DNA of 64,000 bases from Phyllobacterium zundukense (GCF_002764115.1 NZ_CP017940.1:780501-844500); one strand, 5' to 3'. Shown: positions 8,462 through 18,736, counted from the first letter of the stretch. Program-made: numbers and translations. The notes: generated by a model from the letters alone, not told the origin.

Positions 8462-9586
8462 ATGCTCGAGCCCGTGATCAATTTCTTCAGCCGGATTTTC
8501 TATTTCATTGGACGCGGTATCGGCTTTCTGGTCGGCATCATTCTCTGGCCGTTCCTTTGGCTCGGAAGCTGGTATGGACAGCGTGGCATCATCCTCAAGG
8601 CCGTTCTCGGCCTCGTGGCGATCGTCTGGCTCGGCCTTTATGGCTATTTCTTCTACAACACTCAGGCGTGGACCAACTTCAATCCTGATTATATTTCAGT
8701 TTATGATTTCAAAAACCGCAATGTCCCCGCGGGCGAGCCTGTCGCCGCAGCGGCGGCCGGGACGCCGGCGAAAAGCTGTGCCCGGTCGGCCATTGTCGAG
8801 GTCACGGCGGATCTGACCGATTTCAATGTTAACCAGAATGGCTGGATTTCCTCCATGCTGCTCTACAAGCTCGGCTTCTTCGGAGTCGATTGGGATAACA
8901 CGCCCTTCCTCGACAACAAGGCGTCGTTCCAGCGCGGCATCAATTCCGCGGTACGGCGCACGGCGGTTGAGCTCGTCGATACGCTCGGGCGCGTTCGCGG
9001 CACGTCGCAAATCGATGGCGACCTGCAGAAGGCACGCGGCAATCTGCAGTTCACCGAGGACGCCTGGTATTTCGGTCTCAACCCGTTCGGCCCGAAGACG
9101 CCGACGCCGAGCTATTACCGCTCGGCTGTCAGGGATTTGCGGACGTTCAATTCCAAGCTGGAAACCTGCAACGCCATCTTCGATGCGCGTGCCGACAATC
9201 TCATCCAATTCATCGACCGTATTGCCAATGATATCGGCGCGACTTCGGCCATTTTGAAGGATCGCTCCGAGAACAATAATTATGGCTGGTTCGATACCCG
9301 CGCCGATGACCGGTTCTGGTTCGCCTATGGTCAGCTCTATGCCTATTACGGTCTCATGAATGCGGCGCAGGTCGATTTCAACCAGGTCTTGCAGGAAAAG
9401 CATCTGACGCCGCTTTGGGACGGCATGGACGGCCAGCTTCGCGCCGCACTGAATATCAAGCCGTGGATCATCGCCAATGGCAAGGAAAGCGGTTGGCTGT
9501 TGCCGAACCATTTGACCACCATGGGATTCTATATTCTGCGGGTGCGATCGAACCTGATCGACATCAAGCAGGTGCTGCAGCAGTAG
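8462..9586 (+). CDS. DUF2333-like inner-membrane protein
   Basis: A 374-residue protein with two strongly hydrophobic N-terminal segments (about residues 7-38 and 45-66, ending YGYFFYNTQAW) and then a soluble domain of about 300 residues, probably periplasmic. The sequence fits the DUF2333 family, known across Proteobacteria but without an assigned function. ATG 8462 has AAGGA six bases upstream, which decides against an earlier in-frame ATG at 8435 inside the preceding gene. It is the last gene of the five-gene operon and the only clear membrane protein, so it probably anchors the system at the envelope. Confidence 0.8.
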   Translation: MLEPVINFFSRIFYFIGRGIGFLVGIILWPFLWLGSWYGQRGIILKAVLGLVAIVWLGLYGYFFYNTQAWTNFNPDYISVYDFKNRNVPAGEPVAAAAAGTPAKSCARSAIVEVTADLTDFNVNQNGWISSMLLYKLGFFGVDWDNTPFLDNKASFQRGINSAVRRTAVELVDTLGRVRGTSQIDGDLQKARGNLQFTEDAWYFGLNPFGPKTPTPSYYRSAVRDLRTFNSKLETCNAIFDARADNLIQFIDRIANDIGATSAILKDRSENNNYGWFDTRADDRFWFAYGQLYAYYGLMNAAQVDFNQVLQEKHLTPLWDGMDGQLRAALNIKPWIIANGKESGWLLPNHLTTMGFYILRVRSNLIDIKQVLQQ

Positions 9587-9934
9587 TGGACTTGGGTGCG
9601 GAGAGTGCTATATTCAAGCTTGGAGCAGGGGCGAGCTTTCGCGCGCCCCTTTTCCTGATTAGTTGAATTGGATCCGGAGAATCACTTGCCAGCGATTCCG
9701 GATCCTTTTCACAACCAGGGTAATACTCATTGGTCGTTTCGACACGAGTTTTACCTCCAAATCCAAAAGGGCAAGGCTGTTGCCCCAGTCGGGATAGCCA
9801 ATCTTCCCGATATACCGCTGGCCCGGTATTGCTGCTTCAGCTTTCAGACAGCTCATTCATGGCGGGAATTGTCAGGCTCGACAACGAATCTGCAGTTGTA
9901 TCAAATGGTGCAATCAGTTGTGAGTTGGTTCAAA
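9587..9934. other. Intergenic gap with a terminator; no convincing gene
   Basis: This gap separates the five-gene operon from the convergent putR. It holds the terminator at 9628-9653. A 65-codon minus-strand frame (9659-9856) is open, but it has no ribosome-binding site and matches no family I know, so I do not call it. Confidence 0.6.
9628..9653 (+). terminator. Rho-independent terminator of the five-gene operon
   Basis: Stem GGGGCG (9628-9633) pairs with CGCCCC (9644-9649) over a 10-base loop, followed by TTTT. It begins 42 bp after the last stop of the operon. Confidence 0.7.
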
Positions 9935-10396
9935 TCAAACCGGTAAGGCGGAGGATTCCTTGACCTCTTCCATCACCGCATAGGTGTGGGTTTCACGGAC
10001 ACCCGGCAGGGAGAGCAGAGCGTCCGAGAGGAAACGCCGGTAGTGCTCCATATCGGCGACGCGGGCCTTGATGAGATAATCGAAGCCGCCAGCGACCATA
10101 TGGCACTCCATCACGTCGGGATTTCGGCGCGTTGCGGCCGCGAAGGTCGCAAAGACATCGGGCGTCGTCCGGTCAAGCTTGATCTCGACGAATACAAGCA
10201 TTGCGCGATCAAGCTTTTTGGGCGACAATTTTGCCGTGTATCCAAGGATATAGCCGTCACGGGTCAGGCGCTTGACCCGTTCGGTCGTCGCTGTTTGCGA
10301 CAGGTTGATACGCTCGGACAACTCGGTGTTGGATAGGCGTCCGTCCTTCTGCAGCTCGCGCAAAATCCTGCGATCGAGACTGTCCAGATTCTTCAT
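9935..10396 (-). CDS. putR: Lrp/AsnC-family transcriptional regulator, probable activator of putA (PutR)
   Basis: A 153-residue regulator. The N-terminal winged helix-turn-helix (about 5-60, with LSNTELSERINLSQTATTER) is followed by a C-terminal effector-binding RAM domain (about 70-150), which in the family forms octamers around a small ligand. ATG 10396 gives the usual family length; ATG 10414 is an alternative with no better ribosome-binding site. It is divergent from putA across a 110-bp AT-rich intergenic region. In rhizobia and Agrobacterium, PutR sits exactly here and activates putA in response to proline. The ligand and target are inferred from that arrangement. Confidence 0.85.
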   Translation of the reverse strand: MKNLDSLDRRILRELQKDGRLSNTELSERINLSQTATTERVKRLTRDGYILGYTAKLSPKKLDRAMLVFVEIKLDRTTPDVFATFAAATRRNPDVMECHMVAGGFDYLIKARVADMEHYRRFLSDALLSLPGVRETHTYAVMEEVKESSALPV

Positions 10397-10506
10397 CACT
10401 AAATTGATCCCCATTTTTAGTTTTTTGCGCCAATTCTCCCACATTCATTGGTGAGAAGAACCAAGTGGAATAGATTATATGGGAAAAATCAATAAGGGGA
10501 AGCCTG

Positions 10507-13500
10507 ATGACCGTTCAATTGCCGACAACCAATGATTTTTCCGCACCCTATGCTGTGGATGACCAGCAATTGGTCGCATCGCTGCTGAAGACGATCGCCC
10601 TTCCGGAGGATGTGAACCGCCGCATCGATGCGCGCGCCGGCAAGTATATTGCGACCATACGCAAGGAAGCGAGCGGCATTGGCGGCGTCGAGGATTTCCT
10701 GCGCGAATATGGGCTGTCGACCCGCGAGGGCCTGGCACTGATGGTTCTGGCAGAAGCGCTGCTGCGCGTGCCGGATGCCGCAACGCAGGACAAGCTGATC
10801 GAGGACAAGCTGAAGCAAGGCCACTGGTCCGAGCACGAGCCGAGCGGCGATACCTGGTTCGTGTCGGCCTCCGCCTGGGCGCTTGGTCTATCGGCGAAAG
10901 TCATCAAGCCGGGTGAAACGCCGGAAGGCGTGATTTCCTCGCTGGTGAAGCGTATCGGCCTTCCGACCGTGCGCACCGCCACCAAGCAGGCGATGCGCTA
11001 TCTTGGTCATCACTTTGTACTCGGTGAAACGATCAAGGATGCGCTCAAGCGCGCCAGCGCCAATGAGGCCAAGGGATACCGCCATTCTTTCGACATGCTG
11101 GGCGAGGGCGCCCGCACCCGCAAGGACGCACGCGGTTACTTCAAGTCCTATGCGGACGCTATCGACGCCATCGGCCGTGCCACCGGCAACAAGAAGCTGC
11201 CGGATCGCATGGGCATTTCGGTGAAGCTCTCGGCCCTGCATCCGCGCTATCTCGCCACGCATCACGATCAGGTCATGGCCGAACTGGTGCCCGATCTCCT
11301 GGCACTGGCGCAAAAGGCCAAATCCTACGATCTCAACTTCACCGTCGATGCCGAAGAGGCTGACAGGCTGGAACTGTCGCTGGACGTGATCGATCGCGTC
11401 TTCGGTGATCCCTCGCTCGACGGCTGGGATGGGTTCGGCCTTGCCATTCAGGCCTACCAGAAGCGCGCTCTCGATGTGATTGATCATATCGACCGGCTGG
11501 CCGCGCGCCACAACCGCAAGATGATGGTTCGTCTGGTCAAGGGTGCCTATTGGGATACTGAAGTGAAGCGGGCGCAGGAGCGTGGACTTCCCGATTATCC
11601 GGTTTTCACGCGCAAGCCGGCGACGGATGCATCCTATCTTGCCTGCGCCAAGCGCATGCTCGATGCCCGTCCGCGTATTTTCCCGCAGTTTGCAACGCAT
11701 AATGCGCTGACAGTCGCGATGATCCTGGAAATGGCAGGCGCCGACAAGACCGGCTTCGAGTTCCAGCGGCTACACGGCATGGGGGAAAGCCTGTACAAGC
11801 AGATCACCGAGAAGAACGACAAGATCGCTTGCCGGATTTACGCGCCGGTCGGTGGGTATCGTGATCTTCTGGCCTATCTGGTACGGCGCCTTCTCGAAAA
11901 CGGCGCGAATTCCTCGTTCGTCTCCGTTGTAGGCGACAATGGAATACCGATTGCCGATCTGCTGATCCGTCCGGCCGAGAAGCTGAATGACGGCAAGGGT
12001 TATCGGCATCCGCATATTCCGCTGCCCTCCAAGCTCTATGGCAAGCGCACCAATTCCTCCGGTATCGAGCTTGGCGACCGCAAGGAACTGGCGGCACTTC
12101 TCGGCGGTATCGCCAAGGCATCGCGCAGCGTCAATGCAGTCCCATTGATCGACGGCGTGAAGGCTCACGGCAAAGCCCAGAATGTCATTTCGCCAGTAAA
12201 CGGCTCGACCGTTGGTACTGTTGTCTTTGCCACTGCCGATGAAGCTGCGAAGGCTGTCGGCATTGCCCGCAAAGGTTTCGCCTCGTGGTCCCGCGTGCCG
12301 GTGGAAACACGGGCGAAGGCGCTGGAGAAGGCGGCTGATCTGCTGGAAGACAATCGCAATCAGCTTCTGGATCTCCTGTCGCGCGAGGCGGGCAAGACGA
12401 TCGATGACGGTATCGCCGAAATTCGCGAAGCCGTTGATTTCTGCCGCTATTATGCTGCCGAGGCACGTCGGCAGTTTGGAACCGACAAGATCATGCCGGG
12501 ACCGACGGGTGAAGACAACAAGCTTCGGCATCGCGGCCGGGGTGCCTTCGTGTGCATCAGCCCGTGGAATTTCCCTCTGGCGATTTTCCTGGGGCAGGTT
12601 ACGGCAGCACTGGCTGCGGGTAACACGGTCGTTGCCAAGCCCGCGGAACAGACGCCGCTCATTGCTTACGAGGCCATTCGCATCCTGCATGAAGCCGGTG
12701 TGCCGAAGGACGCCGTGCTCTATGTACCCGGCGATGGCTCTGTTGGCGCAGCATTGACCTCTCATGCGGAGATTGCCGGCGTTGCCTTTACGGGCTCGAC
12801 CGACACGGCCTGGGCTATCAACCGGGCATTGGCTGCGAAGAAAGGACCGATCGTTCCGCTGATCGCCGAGACCGGCGGTTTGAATGCGATGATCGTCGAT
12901 GCAACGGCGTTGTCCGAGCAGGTCGCAGATGACGTGGTCATGTCAGCATTCCGTTCGGCAGGACAACGCTGTTCGGCACTGCGCATTCTCTATCTGCAGG
13001 AAGATATCGCCGACAACATGCTCGAAATGATCGAGGGAGCAGCAAAGGAACTCACCCTTGGTGATCCGTCACTGCCATCGACCGATGTCGGACCGATCAT
13101 CGATGAGGCACAGCGCGACATGCTCTCGAACCACATCGCGGCGATGCGCAAGAGCCAGAAGGTGCGCTATGCGGGCGATGCACCCAAGGAAGGCATGTTC
13201 TTCGCACCGCATATTGTGGAGCTTAACCGGCCGGATGCACTGGAACGCGAGGTATTCGGTCCCGTGTTGCATGTCGTGCGCTGGAAGGCAAAGGACCTCG
13301 ACAAGGTGCTCGACCAGATTGCCTCGACGGGATACGGCCTGACCTTCGGCCTGCATACGCGCATCGAGTCAACGGTAACAAAGGTCATCGACCGTCTCGA
13401 TATCGGCAATGTCTATGTCAACCGCAATACAATCGGCGCAGTCGTCGGTACACAGCCCTTCGGCGGTTCCGGTCTTTCAGGTACCGGGCCAAAGGCTGGC

Positions 13501-13599
13501 GGTCCGGCTTACCTGGCACGCTTTGCGCTGGAACAGGTGGTTTCCGTCAACACAGCTGCGGCCGGTGGAAACGCGAGCCTTATTGCAATGGGCGAATAA
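10507..13599 (+). CDS. putA: Bifunctional proline dehydrogenase / glutamate-semialdehyde dehydrogenase
   Basis: A 1030-residue enzyme that oxidises proline to glutamate in two steps: FAD-dependent proline dehydrogenase, which passes electrons to the quinone pool, then NAD-dependent dehydrogenation of glutamate semialdehyde. The N-terminal half carries the PRODH barrel (KLSALHPRY, RLVKGAYWDTEVKRAQ, FATHNALTV). The C-terminal half is the aldehyde dehydrogenase, with FVCISPWNFPLAIF, E788 in AETGGLNAM and the catalytic C822 in AGQRCSAL. There is no N-terminal ribbon-helix-helix domain, so unlike E. coli PutA it should not repress itself, which fits the divergent putR. Start ATG 10507 follows AAGGGGAAG. 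A strong hairpin closes the gene. Confidence 0.97.
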   Translation: MTVQLPTTNDFSAPYAVDDQQLVASLLKTIALPEDVNRRIDARAGKYIATIRKEASGIGGVEDFLREYGLSTREGLALMVLAEALLRVPDAATQDKLIEDKLKQGHWSEHEPSGDTWFVSASAWALGLSAKVIKPGETPEGVISSLVKRIGLPTVRTATKQAMRYLGHHFVLGETIKDALKRASANEAKGYRHSFDMLGEGARTRKDARGYFKSYADAIDAIGRATGNKKLPDRMGISVKLSALHPRYLATHHDQVMAELVPDLLALAQKAKSYDLNFTVDAEEADRLELSLDVIDRVFGDPSLDGWDGFGLAIQAYQKRALDVIDHIDRLAARHNRKMMVRLVKGAYWDTEVKRAQERGLPDYPVFTRKPATDASYLACAKRMLDARPRIFPQFATHNALTVAMILEMAGADKTGFEFQRLHGMGESLYKQITEKNDKIACRIYAPVGGYRDLLAYLVRRLLENGANSSFVSVVGDNGIPIADLLIRPAEKLNDGKGYRHPHIPLPSKLYGKRTNSSGIELGDRKELAALLGGIAKASRSVNAVPLIDGVKAHGKAQNVISPVNGSTVGTVVFATADEAAKAVGIARKGFASWSRVPVETRAKALEKAADLLEDNRNQLLDLLSREAGKTIDDGIAEIREAVDFCRYYAAEARRQFGTDKIMPGPTGEDNKLRHRGRGAFVCISPWNFPLAIFLGQVTAALAAGNTVVAKPAEQTPLIAYEAIRILHEAGVPKDAVLYVPGDGSVGAALTSHAEIAGVAFTGSTDTAWAINRALAAKKGPIVPLIAETGGLNAMIVDATALSEQVADDVVMSAFRSAGQRCSALRILYLQEDIADNMLEMIEGAAKELTLGDPSLPSTDVGPIIDEAQRDMLSNHIAAMRKSQKVRYAGDAPKEGMFFAPHIVELNRPDALEREVFGPVLHVVRWKAKDLDKVLDQIASTGYGLTFGLHTRIESTVTKVIDRLDIGNVYVNRNTIGAVVGTQPFGGSGLSGTGPKAGGPAYLARFALEQVVSVNTAAAGGNASLIAMGE

Positions 13600-13619
13600 A
13601 CGTCGCTGGATTGCGCTGC

Positions 13620-13653
13620 AAATGGGGATAGTCAGTTCGGGCTATCCCCATTT
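13620..13653 (+). terminator. Terminator after putA
   Basis: A perfect 12-bp inverted repeat AAATGGGGATAG / CTATCCCCATTT encloses a 10-base loop. The A/T ends allow function in either direction. It lies 20 bp after the putA stop. Confidence 0.75.
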
Positions 13654-13701
13654 CGCTTGTAGAATGCTATTTGACGTATTTCCGATATGGGGGGACTGTC
13701 G

Positions 13702-15381
13702 ATGGCTATCGTCAAATCCGATATTGAGATTGCGCGCTCTGCGGCGAAAAAGCCGGTGCTCGAGATCGGTGCAAAGATCGGCATACCACCTGAGCACCTG
13801 GCTCCCTATGGATATGATAAGGCCAAGATTTCGGCGGAATTCATTCGCTCGAAACAGGGCGGCAAGGATGGCAAGCTCATCCTGGTGACGGCCGTCAGTC
13901 CGACACCGGCCGGCGAGGGCAAGACCACCACGACTGTCGGACTTGGCGACGGGCTCAACCGCATCGGCAAGAAGGCAATCGTGTGTATTCGAGAAGCGTC
14001 GCTCGGTCCCTGTTTCGGCACGAAGGGTGGCGCCGCTGGTGGCGGTTATGCTCAAGTGATCCCGATGGAAGACATCAACCTGCATTTCACCGGCGATTTT
14101 CATGCGGTCACCGCTGCGCATAATCTGCTCGCGGCGATGATCGACAACCATGTCTATTGGGGCAATGAGCTTAATCTCGACACGCGCCGGATCACCTGGC
14201 GGCGGGTCATGGACATGAACGACCGTGCCTTGCGCGATATCGCCTCGTCGCTTGGCGGTGTCGCCAACGGGTTCCCACGGGAATCGGGCTTCGACATCAC
14301 GGTTGCCTCCGAAGTGATGGCGATCCTCTGCCTGGCCACGGATCTCAGCGATCTGGAGCAGCGGCTGGGCGAAATCATCATCGGCTATCGCTTCAACAAG
14401 ACGCCCGTTTATGCCCGCGACCTGAAGGCGGACAAGGCAATGGCAGTGCTGCTCAAGGATGCGATGCAGCCCAATCTGGTACAGACGCTGGAAAACAACC
14501 CGGCCTTCGTCCACGGTGGCCCCTTTGCCAATATTGCGCATGGCTGCAACTCCGTGGTGGCCACGACGACCGCGCTGAAACTTGCCGATTATGTGGTGAC
14601 GGAGGCCGGTTTCGGCGCCGATCTCGGCGCGGAGAAATTCTTCGACATCAAATGCCGCAAGGCGGGGCTGAAACCGGCGGCTGCCGTGATCGTCGCGACG
14701 GTGCGCGCCATGAAGATGCATGGCGGCGTGGCAAAGGAAGATCTGGGCCGGGAAAACATCGCCGCCATCAAGGCCGGCTGTGCCAATCTCGGACGCCATA
14801 TGGAGAATGTCAGGCAGTTTGGCGTGCCAGTCGTCGTCGCGATCAACCACTTCACTGCCGATACGGAAGCGGAGATCGCAACGGTGAAGGCTTTCGTCGC
14901 GGCCCACGGCACTGAGGCCATACTTTGCAAACACTGGGCGCAGGGCTCTGCTGGAATTGAAGAGCTGGCGCATAAGGTTGTCGCCTTGGCCGAAAGTGGT
15001 TCCGCGCAGTTTTCGCCGCTCTATGAGGATGAACTTTCGCTGTTCGACAAGATTGAGACTATCGTCAAGCGCATCTATCGCGGCGCCGAAGCCGATGCCG
15101 ATGCGAGCGTGCGTGAACAGTTGCGGCAGTGGGAAGAGGCGGGATATGGCAACCTTCCAGTGTGCATGGCAAAGACCCAGTATTCATTCTCGACGAACCC
15201 CAATCTGCGCGGCGCTCCCGTCAACCACGTCGTCCATGTCCGCGAAGTGCGCTTGTCTGCGGGCGCCGGGTTCATCGTTGCGATCTGCGGTGAGATCATG
15301 ACCATGCCTGGCTTGCCAAAGTCACCTTCGGCCGAGCGAATTCATTTGAATGGCGATGGGGTGATCGAGGGATTGTTTTGA
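13702..15381 (+). CDS. fhs: Formate--tetrahydrofolate ligase
   Basis: A 559-residue cytosolic enzyme that makes 10-formyl-THF from formate, THF and ATP, feeding purine synthesis and formyl-methionine. The ATP-binding loop [11 protein letters not shown] (about 68-78) and the blocks [19 protein letters not shown] and [13 protein letters not shown] are characteristic of the family. ATG 13702 with GGGGGG seven bases upstream gives the family length; an ATG at 13687 lacks a site. It is a single gene between the putA terminator and the trp leader. Confidence 0.97.
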   Translation: MAIVKSDIEIARSAAKKPVLEIGAKIGIPPEHLAPYGYDKAKISAEFIRSKQGGKDGKLILVTAVSPTPAGEGKTTTTVGLGDGLNRIGKKAIVCIREASLGPCFGTKGGAAGGGYAQVIPMEDINLHFTGDFHAVTAAHNLLAAMIDNHVYWGNELNLDTRRITWRRVMDMNDRALRDIASSLGGVANGFPRESGFDITVASEVMAILCLATDLSDLEQRLGEIIIGYRFNKTPVYARDLKADKAMAVLLKDAMQPNLVQTLENNPAFVHGGPFANIAHGCNSVVATTTALKLADYVVTEAGFGADLGAEKFFDIKCRKAGLKPAAAVIVATVRAMKMHGGVAKEDLGRENIAAIKAGCANLGRHMENVRQFGVPVVVAINHFTADTEAEIATVKAFVAAHGTEAILCKHWAQGSAGIEELAHKVVALAESGSAQFSPLYEDELSLFDKIETIVKRIYRGAEADADASVREQLRQWEEAGYGNLPVCMAKTQYSFSTNPNLRGAPVNHVVHVREVRLSAGAGFIVAICGEIMTMPGLPKSPSAERIHLNGDGVIEGLF

Positions 15382-15409
15382 GCGTTGGAGCGAAGCATGA
15401 TTTTTGCTG

Positions 15410-15438
15410 TTGCAAGCGGCGTCGCATGCCGCTAACAA
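15410..15438 (+). promoter_or_regulatory. Promoter of the trp leader/trpE(G)
   Basis: TTGCAA (15410-15415), a 17-bp spacer and TAACAA (15433-15438) end eight bases before the leader ATG at 15447. Transcription would start at or next to the ATG, making the leader peptide message leaderless, as described for trpL of S. meliloti. Confidence 0.65.
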
Positions 15439-15446
15439 TCACCGCC

Positions 15447-15491
15447 ATGAACACGCGCATTCTTTCAAATGGCTGGTGGTGGGCTCGCTGA
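15447..15491 (+). CDS. trpL: trp operon leader peptide (TrpL)
   Basis: A 14-residue peptide, MNTRILSNGWWWAR, with three consecutive Trp codons (TGG at 15474-15482) and a TGA stop. Ribosomes stalling on these codons when charged tRNA-Trp is scarce would set the fold of the downstream RNA and so control trpE(G). The three-Trp-Ala-Arg ending matches the rhizobial TrpL peptides I know. No Shine-Dalgarno precedes the ATG, consistent with a leaderless transcript. In S. meliloti the peptide and the terminated RNA also act in trans; whether that holds here is unknown. Confidence 0.9.
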   Translation: MNTRILSNGWWWAR

Positions 15492-15563
15492 TAGCGGCCA
15501 CGCAGCCTTTTGCATGCACGTAAAGGGAACAGGGCCGCGACGGGTTTTCCGGGCGGCCTTTTT
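15492..15563 (+). promoter_or_regulatory. trp attenuator: competing antiterminator and terminator hairpins
   Basis: GGCCGC at 15533-15538 can pair with GCGGCC upstream (15494-15499, antiterminator) or with GCGGCC downstream (15553-15558). The second pairing is followed by TTTTT (15559-15563) and makes an intrinsic terminator. The upstream partner begins just after the trpL stop, so a ribosome finishing trpL would mask it and favour termination. Confidence 0.85.
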
Positions 15564-15613
15564 GTTTGACCGCCAGAAGCCCCCAAGGCCAGATGCAAAG
15601 AGTGGAGATGACG

Positions 15614-17797
15614 ATGCATAGAATTGAGGGCGACGTGGAGATATTCGACACCGCAGGCGGTGTCACGATTTCCCGGTCACGTATTGCTACAGCTTATGCC
15701 AGTGCGATCGACAGTTACGTGGATGCGCTCGACGAGCGGCGCGGCGCGGTTTTCTCGTCCAATTACGAGTATCCGGGCCGCTATACGCGATGGGATACGG
15801 CAATCGTCGACCCGCCAGTCGTTATCACCTCCAATGGCCGCCACATGACCATCGAAGCGCTGAACCAGCGCGGCGAAATCCTGCTTACGCCGATCAGGCA
15901 AGCCATGATAGCGCTTGAGGAAGTCTTCATCGCCACGGCGAGCGCAACCAAGCTCGAACTCGAGATTGCGCTGCCGAGCCGCCCTTTTACGGAAGAAGAG
16001 CGCTCGCGCGTTCCATCTGTCTTTACGGTCCTGCGCGCTATCGTTGCTCTGTTCTTCACGGAAGATGATGCCAATCTCGGTCTTTACGGCGCATTCGGCT
16101 ATGACCTGGCATTCCAGTTCGATCCGATTCAATACAAGCTGAAGCGACCGGACGATCAGCGCGATATCGTCCTCTATCTGCCCGATGAAATCCTTGTCGT
16201 CGACCACCACGCTGCCAAGGCATGGCTCGACCGCTACGAATATGCCTTCGAAGGTGCTTCGACCGAAAGCCTGCCGCGCGATACGGCGACGAAGCCGTTC
16301 AAATCGACAGATATCATACCGGGCCGCGGCGATCACAATCCTGGTGACTATGCGGAGCTCGTGAAGAAGGCAAAAGACAGCTTCAAGCGCGGCGACCTTT
16401 TCGAAGTCGTGCCGGGGCAGACCTTTTATGAGCGCTGTGAAACCAAACCGTCGGTGATTTCGCGCCGGTTGAAGGCCATCAATCCGTCGCCCTATTCGTT
16501 CTACATCAACCTCGGCGACAATGAATATCTGGTCGGCGCCTCGCCGGAAATGTTCGTGCGCGTGGTCGGGCGTCGCATCGAGACCTGTCCGATTTCGGGA
16601 ACGATCAAGCGTGGCGAGGATGCGATTGCCGATAGCGAGCAGATCATCAAGCTTCTGAACTCGAAAAAGGACGAATCCGAGCTCACCATGTGCTCGGACG
16701 TCGACCGCAACGATAAAAGCCGCGTCTGCGAGCCGGGTTCCGTCCGGGTGATCGGTCGCCGCCAGATTGAGATGTATTCGCGCCTGATCCATACCGTCGA
16801 CCATATTGAAGGACGGTTGCGCGAAGACATGGATGCCTTCGATGGCTTCCTGTCGCATGCTTGGGCTGTGACGGTGACCGGTGCACCGAAGCTTTGGGCC
16901 ATGCGCTTCATCGAAGAGAATGAGCGGAGCCCGCGCGCCTGGTATGGCGGTGCGATCGGCATGGTCAACTTCAACGGCGACATGAATACGGGTCTGACGC
17001 TGCGCACCATCCGCATCAAGGATGGCATCGCGCAGGTCCGTGCCGGTGCGACTCTGCTGTTTGATTCAGTGCCTGAAGAGGAAGAAGCAGAGACCGAACT
17101 TAAGGCTTCGGCGATGATCGCTGCCGTCCGGGAGGCACACAAGAGCAATATCCTTCCTGAAGAACGCGCCGTGGCGCGTGTCGGGGAGGGGCTATCGATC
17201 CTTCTTGTCGATCATGAAGATTCCTTTGTCCACACGCTGGCAAATTATTTCCGCCAGACCGGCGCGACGGTCACTACCGTCCGTACGCCGGTCGCTGAGG
17301 AAGTCTTCGACCGTATCAAGCCGGATCTCGTCGTGCTTTCACCCGGACCCGGCACGCCGGAGGATTTCGACTGCAAGGCAACGATCAAGAAAGCACGCAA
17401 GCGCGAGCTGCCGATCTTCGGCGTTTGTCTCGGTTTGCAGGCACTGGCGGAAGCCTATGGCGGAACGTTGCGCCAGTTGCATGTGCCAATGCATGGCAAG
17501 CCTTCGCGTATCCGGATCACCAAGCAGGGCAAGATCTTTTCCGGCCTGCCGAAGGAAGTGACAGTCGGCCGTTATCATTCGATCTTTGCCGATCCGGTTA
17601 GGTTGCCGGACGAGTTCATCGTGACTGCAGAGACCGAGGATGGTGTCATCATGGCCTTCGAACACAAGAGCGAGCCAATCGCCGCAGTTCAGTTCCATCC
17701 GGAATCGATCATGACACTCGGTCACAATGCTGGTATGCGCATGATCGAAAACGTCGTGGCCCATCTGCCACGACGCGCCAAGGAACGAGCAGCCTAG
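15614..17797 (+). CDS. trpE(G): Anthranilate synthase, fused TrpE-TrpG
   Basis: A 727-residue fusion that converts chorismate and glutamine to anthranilate, the first step of tryptophan synthesis. Residues 1 to about 520 are the chorismate-using TrpE part ([59 protein letters not shown]). A glutamine amidotransferase follows from about 530, with the catalytic triad C605 (GVCLGLQAL), H695 and E697 (QFHPESI). The fused form is typical of rhizobia and relatives. ATG 15614 has GGAG six bases upstream and gives the usual length; ATG 15608 and 15593 are open but less well placed. It is controlled by the trpL attenuator. The next gene starts one base after the stop. Confidence 0.95.
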   Translation: MHRIEGDVEIFDTAGGVTISRSRIATAYASAIDSYVDALDERRGAVFSSNYEYPGRYTRWDTAIVDPPVVITSNGRHMTIEALNQRGEILLTPIRQAMIALEEVFIATASATKLELEIALPSRPFTEEERSRVPSVFTVLRAIVALFFTEDDANLGLYGAFGYDLAFQFDPIQYKLKRPDDQRDIVLYLPDEILVVDHHAAKAWLDRYEYAFEGASTESLPRDTATKPFKSTDIIPGRGDHNPGDYAELVKKAKDSFKRGDLFEVVPGQTFYERCETKPSVISRRLKAINPSPYSFYINLGDNEYLVGASPEMFVRVVGRRIETCPISGTIKRGEDAIADSEQIIKLLNSKKDESELTMCSDVDRNDKSRVCEPGSVRVIGRRQIEMYSRLIHTVDHIEGRLREDMDAFDGFLSHAWAVTVTGAPKLWAMRFIEENERSPRAWYGGAIGMVNFNGDMNTGLTLRTIRIKDGIAQVRAGATLLFDSVPEEEEAETELKASAMIAAVREAHKSNILPEERAVARVGEGLSILLVDHEDSFVHTLANYFRQTGATVTTVRTPVAEEVFDRIKPDLVVLSPGPGTPEDFDCKATIKKARKRELPIFGVCLGLQALAEAYGGTLRQLHVPMHGKPSRIRITKQGKIFSGLPKEVTVGRYHSIFADPVRLPDEFIVTAETEDGVIMAFEHKSEPIAAVQFHPESIMTLGHNAGMRMIENVVAHLPRRAKERAA

Positions 17798-17798
17798 C

Positions 17799-18707
17799 AT
17801 GAGTGAAGACACCACTGTTCAGCGGCTGGCGTTCTGGTCGATTTTCATCGGAATGACCGTGCTTGCCCTGAAATATGGTGCCTACTACGTCACCGGTTCC
17901 GTCGCGCTTTATTCGGACGCGCTCGAGTCGATCGTCAATGTCGTGGCGGCTCTTGCAGCCTGGTGGGCGATCCGTGTCAGTTACAAGCCCGCCGACCGGA
18001 ATCATCCTTACGGGCACCACAAGGCCGAGTATTTCTCGGCGGTGCTCGAAGGTGTGCTGATTGTCGTGGCCGCACTGTTGATCCTGCGCGAAGTCTGGCT
18101 TGCCTGGGAGACGCCGAAGACACTGGACCAGCCCTGGCTCGGTCTTGCAATCAATGGCGGAGCAACAGTCATCAATGCGTTCTGGGCATCGCTGCTCATC
18201 AATCGCGGGCGAAAGCACCGGTCTCCGGCCATGCAAGCCGACGGCAAGCACATTATGACCGATGTCGTGACGTCCGTCGGCGTGTTCGCTGGCCTGGTCG
18301 GCGCCGTAGTAACCGGCTGGACCTTCCTGGATCCGCTCCTTGCCGTCATGGTAGCACTGAACATTCTATGGCAAGGCTGGAATGTTATCGGCAACTCGGT
18401 GCAGGGTCTGATGGATGTCGGCGTTGACACCGAGGAAACTATGCGCATTCGTGACGTCATTTCTGCCAATGCCGGCGGAGCGCTGGAAGTGCATGACCTT
18501 AAGACTCGCATTGCCGGCCGTATGACCTTCATTGAGTTTCATCTGGTGGTTGAGGCGAATATGAGCGTTGGCGATGCGCACATCATCTGCGACCGCATCG
18601 AAAACGCCTTGATGCAACAGATCCCCGACGCCAGCGTGGTCATCCATGTTGAACCCGAGGACGAAGCAAAATTGCCGCTTGGCACGGTTGCAGTTCCTTT
18701 TGCCTGA
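17799..18707 (+). CDS. Cation diffusion facilitator family transporter
   Basis: A 302-residue inner-membrane protein of the CDF family, which exports divalent metals (Zn, Fe, Mn or Co) by proton antiport. Several hydrophobic segments fill residues 10-190. The family signature SDALES (about 38-43) and HPYGHHKAEY (about 68-77) carry the metal-site Asp and His residues; a second DGKHIMTDV region lies near 148. A cytoplasmic C-terminal metal-binding domain of about 100 residues follows. It begins one base after the trpE(G) stop, so it is likely cotranscribed and under the trp attenuator, although no functional link to tryptophan is known to me. Metal specificity cannot be read from the sequence. 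Confidence 0.9.
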   Translation: MSEDTTVQRLAFWSIFIGMTVLALKYGAYYVTGSVALYSDALESIVNVVAALAAWWAIRVSYKPADRNHPYGHHKAEYFSAVLEGVLIVVAALLILREVWLAWETPKTLDQPWLGLAINGGATVINAFWASLLINRGRKHRSPAMQADGKHIMTDVVTSVGVFAGLVGAVVTGWTFLDPLLAVMVALNILWQGWNVIGNSVQGLMDVGVDTEETMRIRDVISANAGGALEVHDLKTRIAGRMTFIEFHLVVEANMSVGDAHIICDRIENALMQQIPDASVVIHVEPEDEAKLPLGTVAVPFA

Positions 18708-18736
18708 GCAGTTCATTCTTTGCCGGAGGTTCCCGC

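Noticed and set aside
9659..9856. 65-codon minus-strand frame between the AAA+ operon and putR
   Set aside because: It has no Shine-Dalgarno and no family match, and it begins near a terminator. Left as part of the gap.
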